This document shows positions 17,001 through 25,853 of a stretch of DNA of 64,000 bases, in pieces. The notes beneath the pieces were generated by a model that saw nothing but the letters and a program-made list of their open reading frames with translations, ran no database searches and was not told where the DNA came from. Source of the DNA: Sporocytophaga sp. (GTDB taxonomy: Bacteria; Bacteroidota; Bacteroidia; Cytophagales; Cytophagaceae); NCBI GenBank assembly GCA_024707265.1, contig JANQAB010000010.1, positions 828,636 through 892,635 on the forward strand, read 5' to 3'. The translations under genes were made by a program, and so were the position numbers. Within the stretch, counting starts at the first letter, position 1, and every line of letters starts with the position of its first letter.

Positions 17001-19472
17001 TTTAGTAATTCCCGGACCGGAAAAACTGATGGATAAAGATATAGTAGGCAAATTGTTAAAATAGTATACTGCAATAGCATGCTTACCGGCTTTTAATCCA
17101 AGGCTTCCAGACTTCTCTGTAGCAGCATGTTCTCCATCATTATTAACAATAAGAGTTTTTCCTATGTATAACTGACTTCCATCATCTGATGAAGTATAGA
17201 AGGTATATTGACCATCTGTCGGCACATCAACATAACCTGTATAAACAAAACCAATCTGACCGTCTCTGTTTCTCGGAGTAAGATCAAAACCAGTCACAGA
17301 ACCAGTCTTAACAGTTGCAAGAGAATTGAAGTTAGGCATAAAACCCCAGGTACCTTCATAATATTTATAAGAAAGTCCGTTTACTGCTATAGCTGGATTT
17401 TCCGGTACTCTTAATACAGGTAACCTATTGTATAAAGAAGATCTCCATACACCTCTACCTTTAAATGCAACATAGAGCTCAGAATTCTGAGTACCATCAT
17501 TAAATATCATGAAATCATTGATATCTGCAACCGTAGGGAGACCTGCAGAATAGTTCAACCAGGAAGACATACCTGAGTTTCTGTAGTATACAGCTTTTGC
17601 TGTTCCTATATAAACAGACTCATCTGTACTGAAAACATCATGATGAATTTTAAATATGTTTAACAATGGCAAAGAACCTGATATCTCTGTCCATGAAGCT
17701 GCTCTGTCTGCAGATCTGAAGACACGGCTTCCACAGGTCATATATACTATATTGGTATTGCTTTTTATTACCGCAACACTGGCCATTATATTTACAGGTG
17801 CAGGTGTATTGTAAGTAACAAAAGTTGGTGAAGTCGCCTGTGCATTATCACTTCTTCTTATTTTACCGTCAGCGGTTACCACATACAATACGTTTGCGTC
17901 CGTCGGAGACAATGCCAACGCTTTGATGCTGCCAAAGGTTGTTGAATTGATTTTCGTCCAGCTGGATGAAGATCCCAAAGTTGTTGTTCTGTAAAGATCG
18001 TTCTGACCAATGAAAGCAAGATTAGGGTTTAATGCCGTAAATTCCATTTCAACATCATTTCCGCTTTGCGTTGATGTAAATGGAAAATTAAGAGATGAAG
18101 TGTTTGTTGTTGAAAGTATCTTCCTTGAACCATTCCCATTGTGAGAATAAACTTCATCCCAGCTGTAATAGCCGAAAGAAAATCGGTCACCATTATCTCC
18201 TCCACCTATAGTTACCCAATGTTTTCCGTCAAAAGTAACCTCTCCGTTGTCTTGTGTACCCACATTCAGAACTGCTCTTTTGATAGGACTGGCAGCAGCG
18301 TGATAGATTTCAAGACCTGCTAGTCCATCGCTTTTTTGAGTCCAGCCCCAGCCACCATCTGTGCTGACCCAGATACCACCATCATTGGCATTGTATAATT
18401 TAGATGGATCAAACGGAGAGAACACAATATGGCGCATATCTGTGTGTACTTTATTGGCCCATTCACTCATCTGGGTCCATGTAAGGCCTCCATCTATTGA
18501 TTTCCATACACAATGTCCTACAGCATAAAGGATATTACTATTTAAAGGATCTACAGTAATGTCATAGTTATAATTGCCCTGCCCTCCGCTATTGGCATCA
18601 TATCCATTAAGGTTAGGTGATCCTGCAGCCTTGATTACAGTAAAAGATGAGCCACTGTTGGTTGATTTTAATATAGGTGTTTCTTCCTGAAGGTATGGTA
18701 CACCATCCGTTTCATAATGCAGACCTACATAACTCAGATATACAATATTCGGATTGGAAGGAGTTACTCCTATCCTGCCCCCATTACTGATACCGGTAGT
18801 TGTAGGTAAAGAAACCTGGGTCCAGGTATCACCCAAATTGGTGGAAATCCAAAACTGATTAACAGTAGATGCATAAATAATAGTAGACCCTGCACCTGGT
18901 TTAAAAATCATATCAGTAAATTCCCCTCCGCTTTTTTTAACAGTCCAGGTTGCACCAGCATTGGTTGATTTCCAGATACCATTATTGGTAGCAGCAATCA
19001 GAACATTGTTATCGGACGGAGACATTAAGATTTCTACAGCCAGAGCATTTCCCAAACCGCTGCTGCTACTGGTCCATGTCTGACCTCCATCTATACTTTT
19101 ATAGATACCAATGCTTTCATAGGTATTATAATAATTAGGATCTCCGGTACCAATATACATGGTCCTTGGATTGGTGTGGTCAATACAAACACTTGACAAA
19201 CGACAGAAAGGCAGATTATCAGTGCCTGTAGGAGACCAGTTAGCACCTTCATCTTTGCTTATAAAAAGTCCTCCCATGGCAGTCATTCCATAAAAGATTT
19301 TCGGATCGGTAGGGTGAAATTTTAATTGAGTTACCCTTTCAATTCCGTTGATCTGACCCATTCTATTCAGAGGAAATTCATAACCAAGAGGTTCCCATTT
19401 CTGAGCCCTTATAGTGAAGGGATAGGCGCTTAACAGCAGAATTGATAATACAAATCGTATCAGTGTTTTCAT
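14070..19472 (-). CDS. secreted multidomain Asp-box/PA14/Ig-like protein with T9SS type A sorting domain
   Basis: An 1800-residue protein. Signal peptide to about residue 24. Residues about 30-680 form Asp-box (BNR-like) propeller sequence with SIDGGQTW, STNAGATW, STNLGDTW and SIDGGLTW, as in GH74-type and sortilin-like propellers. A PA14-like domain follows (about 700-800, YKYYEGTWGFMPNF), then a second carbohydrate-binding-like module (about 850-990), a bacterial Ig domain (about 1005-1095), a second PA14 (about 1112-1240), four near-identical Ig repeats (about 1250-1624), a Cys-containing module (about 1628-1711) and a T9SS sorting domain with VIAPNPSEELF and ending SVKVIKK. It is likely exported by T9SS and anchored at the surface for polysaccharide binding or hydrolysis. 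No catalytic residues could be assigned, so an adhesin is equally possible. A lipoprotein gene lies 41 nt upstream. Confidence 0.85.
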   Translation of the reverse strand: MKTLIRFVLSILLLSAYPFTIRAQKWEPLGYEFPLNRMGQINGIERVTQLKFHPTDPKIFYGMTAMGGLFISKDEGANWSPTGTDNLPFCRLSSVCIDHTNPRTMYIGTGDPNYYNTYESIGIYKSIDGGQTWTSSSSGLGNALAVEILMSPSDNNVLIAATNNGIWKSTNAGATWTVKKSGGEFTDMIFKPGAGSTIIYASTVNQFWISTNLGDTWTQVSLPTTTGISNGGRIGVTPSNPNIVYLSYVGLHYETDGVPYLQEETPILKSTNSGSSFTVIKAAGSPNLNGYDANSGGQGNYNYDITVDPLNSNILYAVGHCVWKSIDGGLTWTQMSEWANKVHTDMRHIVFSPFDPSKLYNANDGGIWVSTDGGWGWTQKSDGLAGLEIYHAAASPIKRAVLNVGTQDNGEVTFDGKHWVTIGGGDNGDRFSFGYYSWDEVYSHNGNGSRKILSTTNTSSLNFPFTSTQSGNDVEMEFTALNPNLAFIGQNDLYRTTTLGSSSSWTKINSTTFGSIKALALSPTDANVLYVVTADGKIRRSDNAQATSPTFVTYNTPAPVNIMASVAVIKSNTNIVYMTCGSRVFRSADRAASWTEISGSLPLLNIFKIHHDVFSTDESVYIGTAKAVYYRNSGMSSWLNYSAGLPTVADINDFMIFNDGTQNSELYVAFKGRGVWRSSLYNRLPVLRVPENPAIAVNGLSYKYYEGTWGFMPNFNSLATVKTGSVTGFDLTPRNRDGQIGFVYTGYVDVPTDGQYTFYTSSDDGSQLYIGKTLIVNNDGEHAATEKSGSLGLKAGKHAIAVYYFNNLPTISLSISFSGPGITKQVIPSTVLFRNPDVVACTGTGSITREYWSVVSGNSVDQIPVTTTTTSQSNVTSVEEVVNQANNFGVRQRGYICAPYTGSYKFWIGGDESTELWLSSSASPATKVRVAYSEKSTGLRDWFRYPTQESALINLVAGQKYYIEALQKEGEGDDNLSYGWQLPTGEFERPIPASRLSPMDFTNKIPVVSITSPASKAIFLAASNITVNVTATDPDGSIAKVEFYKDGVKVGEDLTSPYSLTLTNVAAGSFNIVAAATDNLGVVGASQAIAIKVLDLRNPENPTNTLSGLDYSYYEGSWSSIPDFSILTAVKTGTISNFDLTPRNRNDNFAFRFKGFVNVPADGLYTFYTDSDDGSNLYIGNELVVDNDGLHGAGTHASGVVALKAGKHAVTVNFFEQGGDESINVYYESSGITKQLIPSASLFRVLPGVPPTVSITAPLNNATFTVPASVTISANAADSDGSITRVEFYQGTTKLGEDLTSPYSYSWTNVAAGTYVLKAVAFDNSGSSTTSSLINITVSSGNVAPTVSITSPLNNATFTAPASVTINANASDSDGSILKVEFYQGTTKLGEDLTSPYSYTWTSVAAGTYTLKAIAYDNATASTTSSLINITVSSGNVAPTVSITSPLNNTTFTAPASVTINANASDSDGSISKVEFYQGNTKLGEDLTSPYSYTWTSVAAGTYTLKAIAYDNATASTTSSLINITVTSGNVAPTVSITSPLNNATFTAPASVTINANASDSDGSISKVEFYQGTTKLGEDLTSPYSYTWTSVAAGTYVLTAIAYDNSSATTTSSQINITVSGSSTAEIIGPDCGTVNGSAQLELNSVHTVGANTYSWYANTSVQSITPVSGQPYKVNILFGANFTGGQFCVGVNYNGAPYYQQFCKNISVCSVLRVDGNSEETAALVIAPNPSEELFTLKPGRAVAQITVTDVSGHITFTQSEVEKGKVVEFGKEFSAGVYAVTVKYKDGSSESVKVIKK
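14600..15725 (-). repeat. four tandem Ig-domain repeats of 282 bp
   Basis: Four consecutive coding units of 94 residues (PTVSITSPLNNATFTAPASV ... ITVSSGNVA) are nearly identical in protein and DNA, especially the three nearest the C-terminus. High DNA identity implies recent expansion or ongoing homogenisation and makes copy number prone to change or to collapse in assembly. Confidence 0.85.
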
Positions 19473-19513
19473 ATAGTCTTATTTAATTTTTTTTGAAAGT
19501 AAAAGCACAAGAA

Positions 19514-20005
19514 TTAAGGTCTTTGACTTTTATAAATCTCAAGTCTTTCTTCCTGTGTAAGGATGCTGCCATCAGGCTGTACATAGGGAAGTACGTCTTT
19601 TTTCCATGACTTGAATCTTTTGTATTCAATCATGTACTGGGCGCTTTCAGTTACTTCATTTTCTTCCGAATGAAGCAATCTTCCAACTAGGTTTCTTTTA
19701 CTTTCCTCTTCCTCCTCTTCTTCTTTTCCTTCTTTCTTGTTTTGTTTTCGTTCAAACGCTTCTTCTACATCCGGCTCAGGACGTTTTTTCCAGAATTGGT
19801 CATATGCCAGCAAAATATCATAATAGTTTGCTGAAGAATCACTCATCATGGATATCCAGAGAGGATCTTTTCTGTAGGCACGTAGTGTTGCTTTAGAAAC
19901 CTTTCGGGAACTTCCATAGGTTCCCGGAGTCTGTACACTACAGGAGCTTGCTGAAATGACCAAAAAGAACAAAGCAGGAATCATCCCCCAGTTTTTTCTT
20001 TTCAT
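19514..20005 (-). CDS. lipoprotein of unknown function upstream of the T9SS protein
   Basis: A 163-residue lipoprotein (signal peptide, lipobox ending SASSC at about residue 22). The mature part has YYDILLAYDQFWKKRPEPDV, then a highly acidic/basic stretch with six consecutive Glu (KKEGKEEEEEEESKR), and a C-terminal segment VLPYVQPDGSILTQEERLEI. The AYDQFWKKRP pattern recurs in small Bacteroidota lipoproteins next to large secreted proteins. It starts the transcription unit containing the 1800-residue T9SS protein (41-nt gap), which suggests a role in display or docking of that protein. No family function is known to me. Confidence 0.7.
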   Translation of the reverse strand: MKRKNWGMIPALFFLVISASSCSVQTPGTYGSSRKVSKATLRAYRKDPLWISMMSDSSANYYDILLAYDQFWKKRPEPDVEEAFERKQNKKEGKEEEEEEESKRNLVGRLLHSEENEVTESAQYMIEYKRFKSWKKDVLPYVQPDGSILTQEERLEIYKSQRP

Positions 20006-20570
20006 AAAATTTTATTTAAAGTTTTAAAAAATTTTACACTCAACAGGTGTAGGCTAAAAATAGGCTTCTTGTCTGCCAAACTCTGTAACCTTTGTTACAC
20101 TATATTTTTCATCTATTACATAATCTTGATTAGTAACAACTTGAATAATAAAAAAATTAACAGTACTGAGAAATTCTATTTTACAATTGTTTTAAAAAGG
20201 GAAAGCTGCACTTGGGTGTTAGGACTTAAACCAGAACTTTTGTAACTAAAACTAAATACCTCTGAGCTTAAAACTGCGGAGGTAAAAAAAAACCGATGAA
20301 ACATTATTTTTTATTCTTTAACTTTTTTGAGAGATTTTACAAACCAATTACTGAAACAAACAAATGACATACAAGAATTGACGAACGTAGAAAAACGAAA
20401 ATATCACTGAATTCCCACCTTAACATTTTAATATAACAACATTTCCATCACAACATGCTAGATCCAACAGTTAGATTATAATTCGCACAATTTTAATTAA
20501 ATTTAAAACCATTAAATTCAAAGCCACACCTTGATCTATGGCTTTAGAGAATAAGTAATTCCATAAATGA
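20006..20570. other. 565-bp divergent intergenic region
   Basis: It lies between the minus-strand lipoprotein and the plus-strand LuxR-type regulator and must hold both promoters. An imperfect hairpin TACCTC...GAGGTA lies at about 20257-20285, followed by A's. I see no gene, RNA signature or recognised operator. Confidence 0.4.
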
Positions 20571-21437
20571 ATGACAACACTTGAAATAATATTATTGGTA
20601 ATCACCTATACATCTCTTATCTTAACTATATTCCTTGAAATTATATGCTATAAGAGAAATATTGAAACACTTCAGACTATTGGATTTACTATTTCTTTAT
20701 TATTTTTAATCATATCTCTTACAGCCACTGCTCTGGTTGAGCAGATACCTGCCACCGGTGGTCCAACCAATGTATTCATTTTGTTTGCAATGACTACGAT
20801 AAGCCTCACTACTCCCCTGAATATTTTAGAGGAAAGGCAACATAATTTAAAACCCGTCTGGGCAAAACTGCACATAGGAATATCGCTTATTCTTTGTATA
20901 ATGATAGGAGCAGGACAGTATCTGAAAGCCTTAAATGTCATTCAATACATTGTAGCATCCTATTTGGGGATAACTGTAATAGCATCAATGCTCTTGATCA
21001 ACAATACCAAACCACAGAAAAGAATTGCTCACAGAGAAAAACTGGAAAAATCATTTTCCATTTTATTCATAATTATCGTTCCTTTATCCTTATTAGGAAG
21101 TTATGCTTTTGAAAACTTCCTAGAGGTGGATTTAAAATTTGGCTTTACTTTACCGATTGTTTTTATTCTGCTTGCAGGAAGTAAACTTATGGACGACTTA
21201 CAAAGACTATCTTTATTAAAACCCAAGTCGGAACATAAAAAACAACATTTTGAAAATTTTGCATTGACGAAAAGAGAGAGGGAATTATCATTGTTATTGC
21301 TTCAGGGAAAGTCTTATCAGGAGATTTCTGATGAACTGAATATATCAATGCCTACCGTAAAAACCCATGCAAGCAACATTTATAAAAAATGCGGCGTGAA
21401 TAGCAGGCACGAACTTACAGCTTTAATAACCAACTAA
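20571..21437 (+). CDS. membrane-bound LuxR-family transcription regulator
   Basis: A 288-residue protein. Residues 1 to about 200 contain seven hydrophobic segments, for example TLEIILLVITYTSLILTIFL and ILFIIIVPLSLLGSYAF. Residues about 226-288 are a LuxR/GerE helix-turn-helix: LTKRERELSLLLLQGKSYQE, then ISMPTVKTHASNIYKKCGV, containing the invariant recognition-helix pattern. The 7TM-plus-HTH layout suggests a sensor in the inner membrane that binds DNA directly. The target is unknown; the beta-barrel gene 125 nt downstream on the same strand is a candidate. Start: ATG at 20571; the ATG four bases earlier is out of frame. Confidence 0.8.
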   Translation: MTTLEIILLVITYTSLILTIFLEIICYKRNIETLQTIGFTISLLFLIISLTATALVEQIPATGGPTNVFILFAMTTISLTTPLNILEERQHNLKPVWAKLHIGISLILCIMIGAGQYLKALNVIQYIVASYLGITVIASMLLINNTKPQKRIAHREKLEKSFSILFIIIVPLSLLGSYAFENFLEVDLKFGFTLPIVFILLAGSKLMDDLQRLSLLKPKSEHKKQHFENFALTKRERELSLLLLQGKSYQEISDELNISMPTVKTHASNIYKKCGVNSRHELTALITN

Positions 21438-21470
21438 TTGCCCTTTCTTAATTCACCTCATACTTTTGTA

Positions 21471-21478
21471 TGATTTTT
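21471..21478 (+). promoter_or_regulatory. putative -7 element of the beta-barrel gene
   Basis: TACTTTTG fits the Bacteroidota TAnnTTTG box and sits 84 nt before the ATG of the beta-barrel protein. No good -33 element is seen. Confidence 0.3.
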
Positions 21479-21562
21479 ATAATTCCATAAAAATTCATCC
21501 CAGTCCCCGATTGACGGAAGCTTCCAACTCACATACATTCGCTTCAAAAACATTATGATTTT

Positions 21563-22858
21563 ATGAAACGGAAAATTCTGATTACTTTTTTCACATTTTT
21601 GTCTTTTTGGGGATATACTCAAAATGATTCAGTCAAGACCAAAAAAGAAAGACTTGATTTTGCGAGAACCTACTTTGAAATTGGGGGAACCTTTCTACCT
21701 TCTTTTACAGGCAAAAGGCTGGTCAACAATGTGGTCTCTGATTTTAAAAACCCCGCCTCTGTCATCCAGTATTTTACATGGGGTGGCTTTCATTTCTGGG
21801 GCCATACGGAATTATATGTCAACATTCCTCTTGCTTATAAGCCATTCAAAAATAACAATGAAGCTAGCTCAGAAATTTTACATAGTGTCACAACAGGAGC
21901 CCGATTCTTACCATGGGCATATAAAGAAAAAAAACTAAGACCCTACATAGGCATCTGCTGGTCTGCTCTGGATTTCAGACAAAAAATAAAAGATGCAAAC
22001 CCGCCTATGCAATCTAAGGACATCATGCTGACTTATGACACTGGTTTATTATTCGGCTACAGAAATTTTTCACTCAGACTGGCACTCAACTATTTCCACG
22101 ATAACAAATGGGAATACCCTTTAAGCAGAACATTAAAAGCTGACATTAAAACCCCTACTCTTGGTTTTCAGGTTGGACTATTATATTCAATGGATTTCTC
22201 CAAGAGAACTGACAAGGAAACTATTGACAAATGGAACAGTTATCCGAGCCTATCCAGACAGTCTTTAGGATCGACAAAATTCGGAGATGTTTTTATTGGC
22301 ATAGGTCCATCACTCTCCTATACACTCTATAAATCTGAATACAATCAGAATAATTTACCATATCTGAAAAGCCGACTAACCTCCTCCAGCTATTTTGATA
22401 TAGCATTAGGTTATCACTTTCAAAGAGCAGGATTATTTACAGCCCTTTCATTCAGAAATCCCAGATACGAAACAGAAGGATACGGAGCTAAACAGACCAT
22501 CAGAAAAACATCTCTGGCATTTGAAATCAACAAGTATATTATCGATTATACTGGTTTTACACCATTTGTTGGAATAAATGTAGCTTACGACAAACTTAAA
22601 TACACTGAAAATATTGCTGGTAATAGCAGAACCCTTTCATTCGACAATCAATTGGAACCAGGTATAACCTTCGGGTGGGATATTCAACCAGGCAAGAATC
22701 AGGAAGCCCTTATCCTGAGAACCAATCTGAGGTGGTATCCCTTTTCCTCCTTTAGAGTTGATGGCAAAAACTTTAACTTTAATCAACTGGAGTATAATCT
22801 GATTCAGGCTGTACTTTATCCCGAAAGGTTAAAAAAAAAGAACAATAGAATTACTTAA
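21563..22858 (+). CDS. predicted outer-membrane beta-barrel protein, unknown function
   Basis: A 431-residue protein with a signal peptide (MKRKILITFFTFLSFWGYTQ) and then alternating amphipathic strands rich in Tyr/Phe/Gly, for example FGYRNFSLRLALNYF and YFDIALGYHFQRAGLFTALSF. This is typical of Bacteroidota porin-like barrels. The end is basic (LKKKNNRIT), not a classical C-terminal Phe, so barrel insertion details are uncertain. I do not recognise a named family. The gene follows the LuxR-type regulator and ends at a strong terminator. Confidence 0.6.
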   Translation: MKRKILITFFTFLSFWGYTQNDSVKTKKERLDFARTYFEIGGTFLPSFTGKRLVNNVVSDFKNPASVIQYFTWGGFHFWGHTELYVNIPLAYKPFKNNNEASSEILHSVTTGARFLPWAYKEKKLRPYIGICWSALDFRQKIKDANPPMQSKDIMLTYDTGLLFGYRNFSLRLALNYFHDNKWEYPLSRTLKADIKTPTLGFQVGLLYSMDFSKRTDKETIDKWNSYPSLSRQSLGSTKFGDVFIGIGPSLSYTLYKSEYNQNNLPYLKSRLTSSSYFDIALGYHFQRAGLFTALSFRNPRYETEGYGAKQTIRKTSLAFEINKYIIDYTGFTPFVGINVAYDKLKYTENIAGNSRTLSFDNQLEPGITFGWDIQPGKNQEALILRTNLRWYPFSSFRVDGKNFNFNQLEYNLIQAVLYPERLKKKNNRIT

Positions 22859-22865
22859 ATAGGAT

Positions 22866-22905
22866 AAACAAAGAAAGCATACCGAGAAGTATGCTTTCTT
22901 TGTTT
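22866..22905. terminator. strong intrinsic terminator between convergent genes
   Basis: A perfect 17-bp stem (22866-22882 with 22889-22905, core AAAGAAAGCATAC) and a 6-nt loop lie 8 nt after the beta-barrel stop and 26 nt before the end of the converging membrane-protein gene. It ends in CTTTCTTTGTTT and may act in both directions. Confidence 0.85.
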
Positions 22906-22930
22906 GATTTAAATATGTTTTTAATGGATC

Positions 22931-23623
22931 TTAAGATATACTATTAACGTCCGTTTTATTCAGCATATGTTCATAATGTTTTTTAATATAATTATTAATA
23001 GAATCGTAAAAGGCTTCAAGCTCCATCTCATCCAGATCTATAACTACCTCTTCATTGTTTAACATAAGCAATTGAAACTTTCTAATGACTCCATTTTCAT
23101 CTTTAACCAATGATAAATGAAGTACCTCTTTCAGTTTAATAATTCCCATCTTCTTGTTGTTTCTGAATTCAATTGAATCATGGGTAAGCTTTAAGAAATC
23201 ATTATAGTTGTTGATTCCAGAAGCAATTTTTTCTACAACAGGAGCAATGATACATACGGCAGCCCAAATAAAGAACCGAATGTGGTTTAATTCATACTCA
23301 TAATAAACAAAACCAAAAATAGCAGGAATAAATAAATAGATTAATATCTGTGTTTTTAACTTATTTCTTTTATTCCTGTAAACGATCTTGTTATTTATTT
23401 CCTTGATTTTTACCGGAAACAAAAATTCCTCCCAGATAATCAATACCATGATGATTACTGCAATACCCACCAGAATCATTCCCGGATACACATTACTATT
23501 GCTTAATTCAAGAAACGGCACATCGAATAGCTGATGTGACAAAAAGGTGGAGAAAATAAATATTAGTAACAGCAGACCAATACTGAATTCTTTCGGATAT
23601 GTCGGGCGGATTAATTTTCGCAT
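22931..23623 (-). CDS. four-helix inner-membrane protein, unknown function
   Basis: A 230-residue protein. It has two N-terminal hydrophobic segments (EFSIGLLLLIFIFSTFLSHQ and YPGMILVGIAVIIMVLIIWE), two central ones (ILIYLFIPAIFGFVYYEY and FFIWAAVCIIAPVVEKIA), and a soluble C-terminal domain with an alternating strand pattern (HDSIEFRNNKKMGIIKLKEV, then LHLSLVKDENG). The tail resembles small PH-like (bPH) membrane-associated domains in general shape, but I cannot name a family. It is monocistronic. Confidence 0.6.
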   Translation of the reverse strand: MRKLIRPTYPKEFSIGLLLLIFIFSTFLSHQLFDVPFLELSNSNVYPGMILVGIAVIIMVLIIWEEFLFPVKIKEINNKIVYRNKRNKLKTQILIYLFIPAIFGFVYYEYELNHIRFFIWAAVCIIAPVVEKIASGINNYNDFLKLTHDSIEFRNNKKMGIIKLKEVLHLSLVKDENGVIRKFQLLMLNNEEVVIDLDEMELEAFYDSINNYIKKHYEHMLNKTDVNSIS

Positions 23624-23887
23624 AATGATTACAATTTAAAGTTCAACAAACTTCACTTTTCATTAATAAAATCAGGAAATTAAATTCTTTCCTTTAAAAA
23701 TACGACTTTCCACCCTCAAATTTATACAGAAGAAATCCACCTTCCTAGCCTGATTCTGAAAGACTTAAAAACATTTAACAGAATCTATATTAATCTTAAA
23801 AATACAAAAAGTTTGTTTGGTAATACCTCTTATACTTGTTTTAAAGTGATTAGGATATATCAATATAAAGGAAAAGTAAAGAAAACA

Positions 23888-24053
23888 CGTAGAGACGCCA
23901 TGCTGGCGTCTCAAACGTTCCATTTCAACAAGCCTACCTCAATAGCGATTTTTTCAATTAAGTAAACACGTTTTTCCCTATTCAATTAATGCAGCTTCAA
24001 TTGAAACAATGAGCTGTAATTGCTGAGGGAGACGCCAGCATGGCGTCTCTACG
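23888..24053. repeat. miniature inverted-repeat element with GTAGAGACGCC ends
   Basis: Two perfect 25-bp inverted arms (23888-23912 and 24029-24053), each beginning CGTAGAGACGCC from outside, flank 116 nt. Each arm is itself palindromic (GAGACGCCA/TGGCGTCTC), so every end can form a hairpin. Similar GTAGAGACGC-type dispersed repeats are common between genes in Bacteroidota and cyanobacteria and are thought to be non-autonomous or REP-like. No transposase is inside. The rest of 23624-24074 holds nothing recognisable. Confidence 0.75.
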
Positions 24054-24074
24054 GAACAACATTCGGCTTCCAGT

Positions 24075-24432
24075 GAATATAAATCACAGCTCTCTGAATG
24101 ATATCTTCCAGCTCTTTTATAAGCCAGGGCTTGAAATGAAAGTCAAAGATATCTCCTTGCCTCTTTCAGCATTCTGATGTCTTTGTTTGCTGTGATGACT
24201 ATCCTTCCTGGTTGATAATACCGCTTGATGTTATACGAAAAATCAAAGCCTGTAAGATCTGGCTTGAACTGATCCGGCAATGATGTGTCGTATGGTTTCC
24301 CTGCTTTAGAAGATCCAGAACCTCCCTGTTTGAAGCACATAGCTGCATCTCGTATCTGTTGCGGAAGTTTGCATAAAAAGCTTTTTGTTGTACTCTTAAT
24401 TGTCGAGGTAAAGAATTTTGATCTTCATAGCT
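24075..24432 (-). pseudogene. decayed single-domain response regulator
   Basis: This segment aligns along its length with the intact receiver gene at 31883-32269. It keeps fragments such as PDLTGFDFSYNIKRYYQPGR and IVITANKDIRMLKEARR but has stops and frame changes at both ends. The 65-residue open piece at 24143-24340 is only the middle of the receiver. It is a duplicated module member in decay; the phospho-acceptor region is disrupted, so it is presumably non-functional. Confidence 0.75.
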
Positions 24433-24562
24433 AAAAGTTACTTTTATAAATCATGTTTGCCCAGACTATTCACTCTTATGAAAAGCTCAATCGCAGACAT
24501 GCCTTTTCTTGTAAAAAAAAGTACTACAAAAACCGAAAATAGACATTTCAATAAAACCTTCC

Positions 24563-24895
24563 TTATATCATAAGTATTTGCGGTATGAAAACAATAATAG
24601 GCGGTGATAACGGTGCAAGATTTCTTACCTCACATTGCATTTTATTACCTTTCAGGTAAGCAATTCCATTCGAAATTGAAAGCACTGTGACAAGTCCGTA
24701 TCTAGGTGATATAGCCTTGCTTCCTGGAACAATGGTAGGTTCTATCCGAAGCTCACCTTTAAGTCTGTTGCCTGGTGTAAAAGTGTAGCACAGATACTCA
24801 TATTGTACAGGATAGACATAATCATTTACCAATACACTTATTCTATTGGCTTGTATAATGCCGAATTGTTCGGTAGCTGATTTCTGTAGTTTCAT
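24563..24895 (-). CDS. small hypothetical protein inside the decayed regulator module
   Basis: A 110-residue frame between the dead response regulator and the dead XRE gene. It has a beta-rich look (VLVNDYVYPVQYEYLCYTF, GLVTVLSISNGIAYLKGN) and no signal peptide. Sequence around its start (GTTTCATGGTTAGCTG on the plus strand) is shared with the intact module at about 32434-32449. There, a different short frame begins at the same place, so an internal deletion or insertion distinguishes the copies. It may be a real small gene or a relic. I recognise no family. Confidence 0.4.
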   Translation of the reverse strand: MKLQKSATEQFGIIQANRISVLVNDYVYPVQYEYLCYTFTPGNRLKGELRIEPTIVPGSKAISPRYGLVTVLSISNGIAYLKGNKMQCEVRNLAPLSPPIIVFIPQILMI

Positions 24896-25176
24896 GGTTA
24901 GCTGTTTTAAGACAAAACATTCTTTTATAATTAGTTAGCACTAAATAATTACAAAGCATTAAACTAATACCAGGCACCTTTTACTTTTAACGATACCTGA
25001 TTTGGGTCGTTCCTGTTTTTCGATGATGACAGATTTTTCTGGCACCATCACCATAAAAAGACACTCAGAGTAGTTGCGTGATGAAGACAAAGCATTAAAA
25101 AAAAACGATTAATATATCTATAAAACCAACAGGATATTTTTTTACACCTTAAAGTAGTTTTCACATTCATGAAAGT

Positions 25177-25448
25177 ATGACAACACTTGGAATCAAGATC
25201 TGAAAGTGAGAGAACTGAAGAATTTTAAGCAGGATCAGATGGCTGAGATACTATGTGATAAATAAAAAGGACAGCATTTTTGTAATCAATTTTTAGAAGA
25301 CATATTGATTACTATATGTAGAAGAGTTAGGACTTCCGGTTGATGATGGATTGCTTGCAGAAAGAGATTAAGAGATTGAAAGAGGGAAATTATTTTTTAC
25401 TATTGTAGAGAAATTTTGGAAAAGCCGGTTCGAAAGAGTCGTTTTTTG
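25177..25448 (+). pseudogene. decayed XRE-family regulator gene
   Basis: It begins like the intact gene at 32714 (ATGACAACACTTGGAATCAA versus ATGACAACACTTGGAACCAA) and keeps the segment for RELKNFKQDQMAEI. TGA codons interrupt it after MTTLGIKI, and the middle is scrambled. The 3' end again resembles the coiled-coil tail and terminator of the intact copy (GAAAAGCCGGTTCG...). The upstream strip 25012-25140 also matches the corresponding non-coding strip before the third copy at 27774. Confidence 0.7.
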
Positions 25449-25853
25449 TTTTACCTAGAATTTCTATATGTGCATTGCAAAAATTGATGCAGATTAAAAA
25501 AAACTCAAAATCGTAAGATCAACATTGACAGAATAATATGTGTTGCATATTCCTTAGCTAATGTGTATTTTTATTGAAAATAATTTTGATGTTCATTCAT
25601 GCATATGAAATTAGTCAGCGGGCAATATTATGAAAGAACCGATTTTTTGTTGCAATTCCATTTACTATTGTTTCTAGTTAATTAAACAAATTCGTTATTA
25701 TGAATTTGTTTAAATTACAATTGTTGTCATGTTCTTTTTGATAATGAATCTAACAAATATATTGAGGTCCGTTTAAGGCTGGGCATGAAATTCAGACTGG
25801 AAAAACTATGAAAAATAATATAATAAATTTATCAATATAAACTTTTATCGCAA
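25449..25853. other. 405-bp intergenic region
   Basis: It lies between the decayed XRE gene and the T9SS-sorted propeller protein. AT-rich, with short direct repeats of AATTCGTT/GAATTTGTTTAA type and no coding signal. It presumably contains the promoter of the downstream gene, but I see no clear TAnnTTTG box at a fitting distance. Confidence 0.35.

Noticed and set aside
20257..20285. TACCTC/GAGGTA hairpin as a terminator
   Set aside because: The stem is short and imperfect and is followed by A's, not T's, on the plus strand; on the minus strand the T's come before it.
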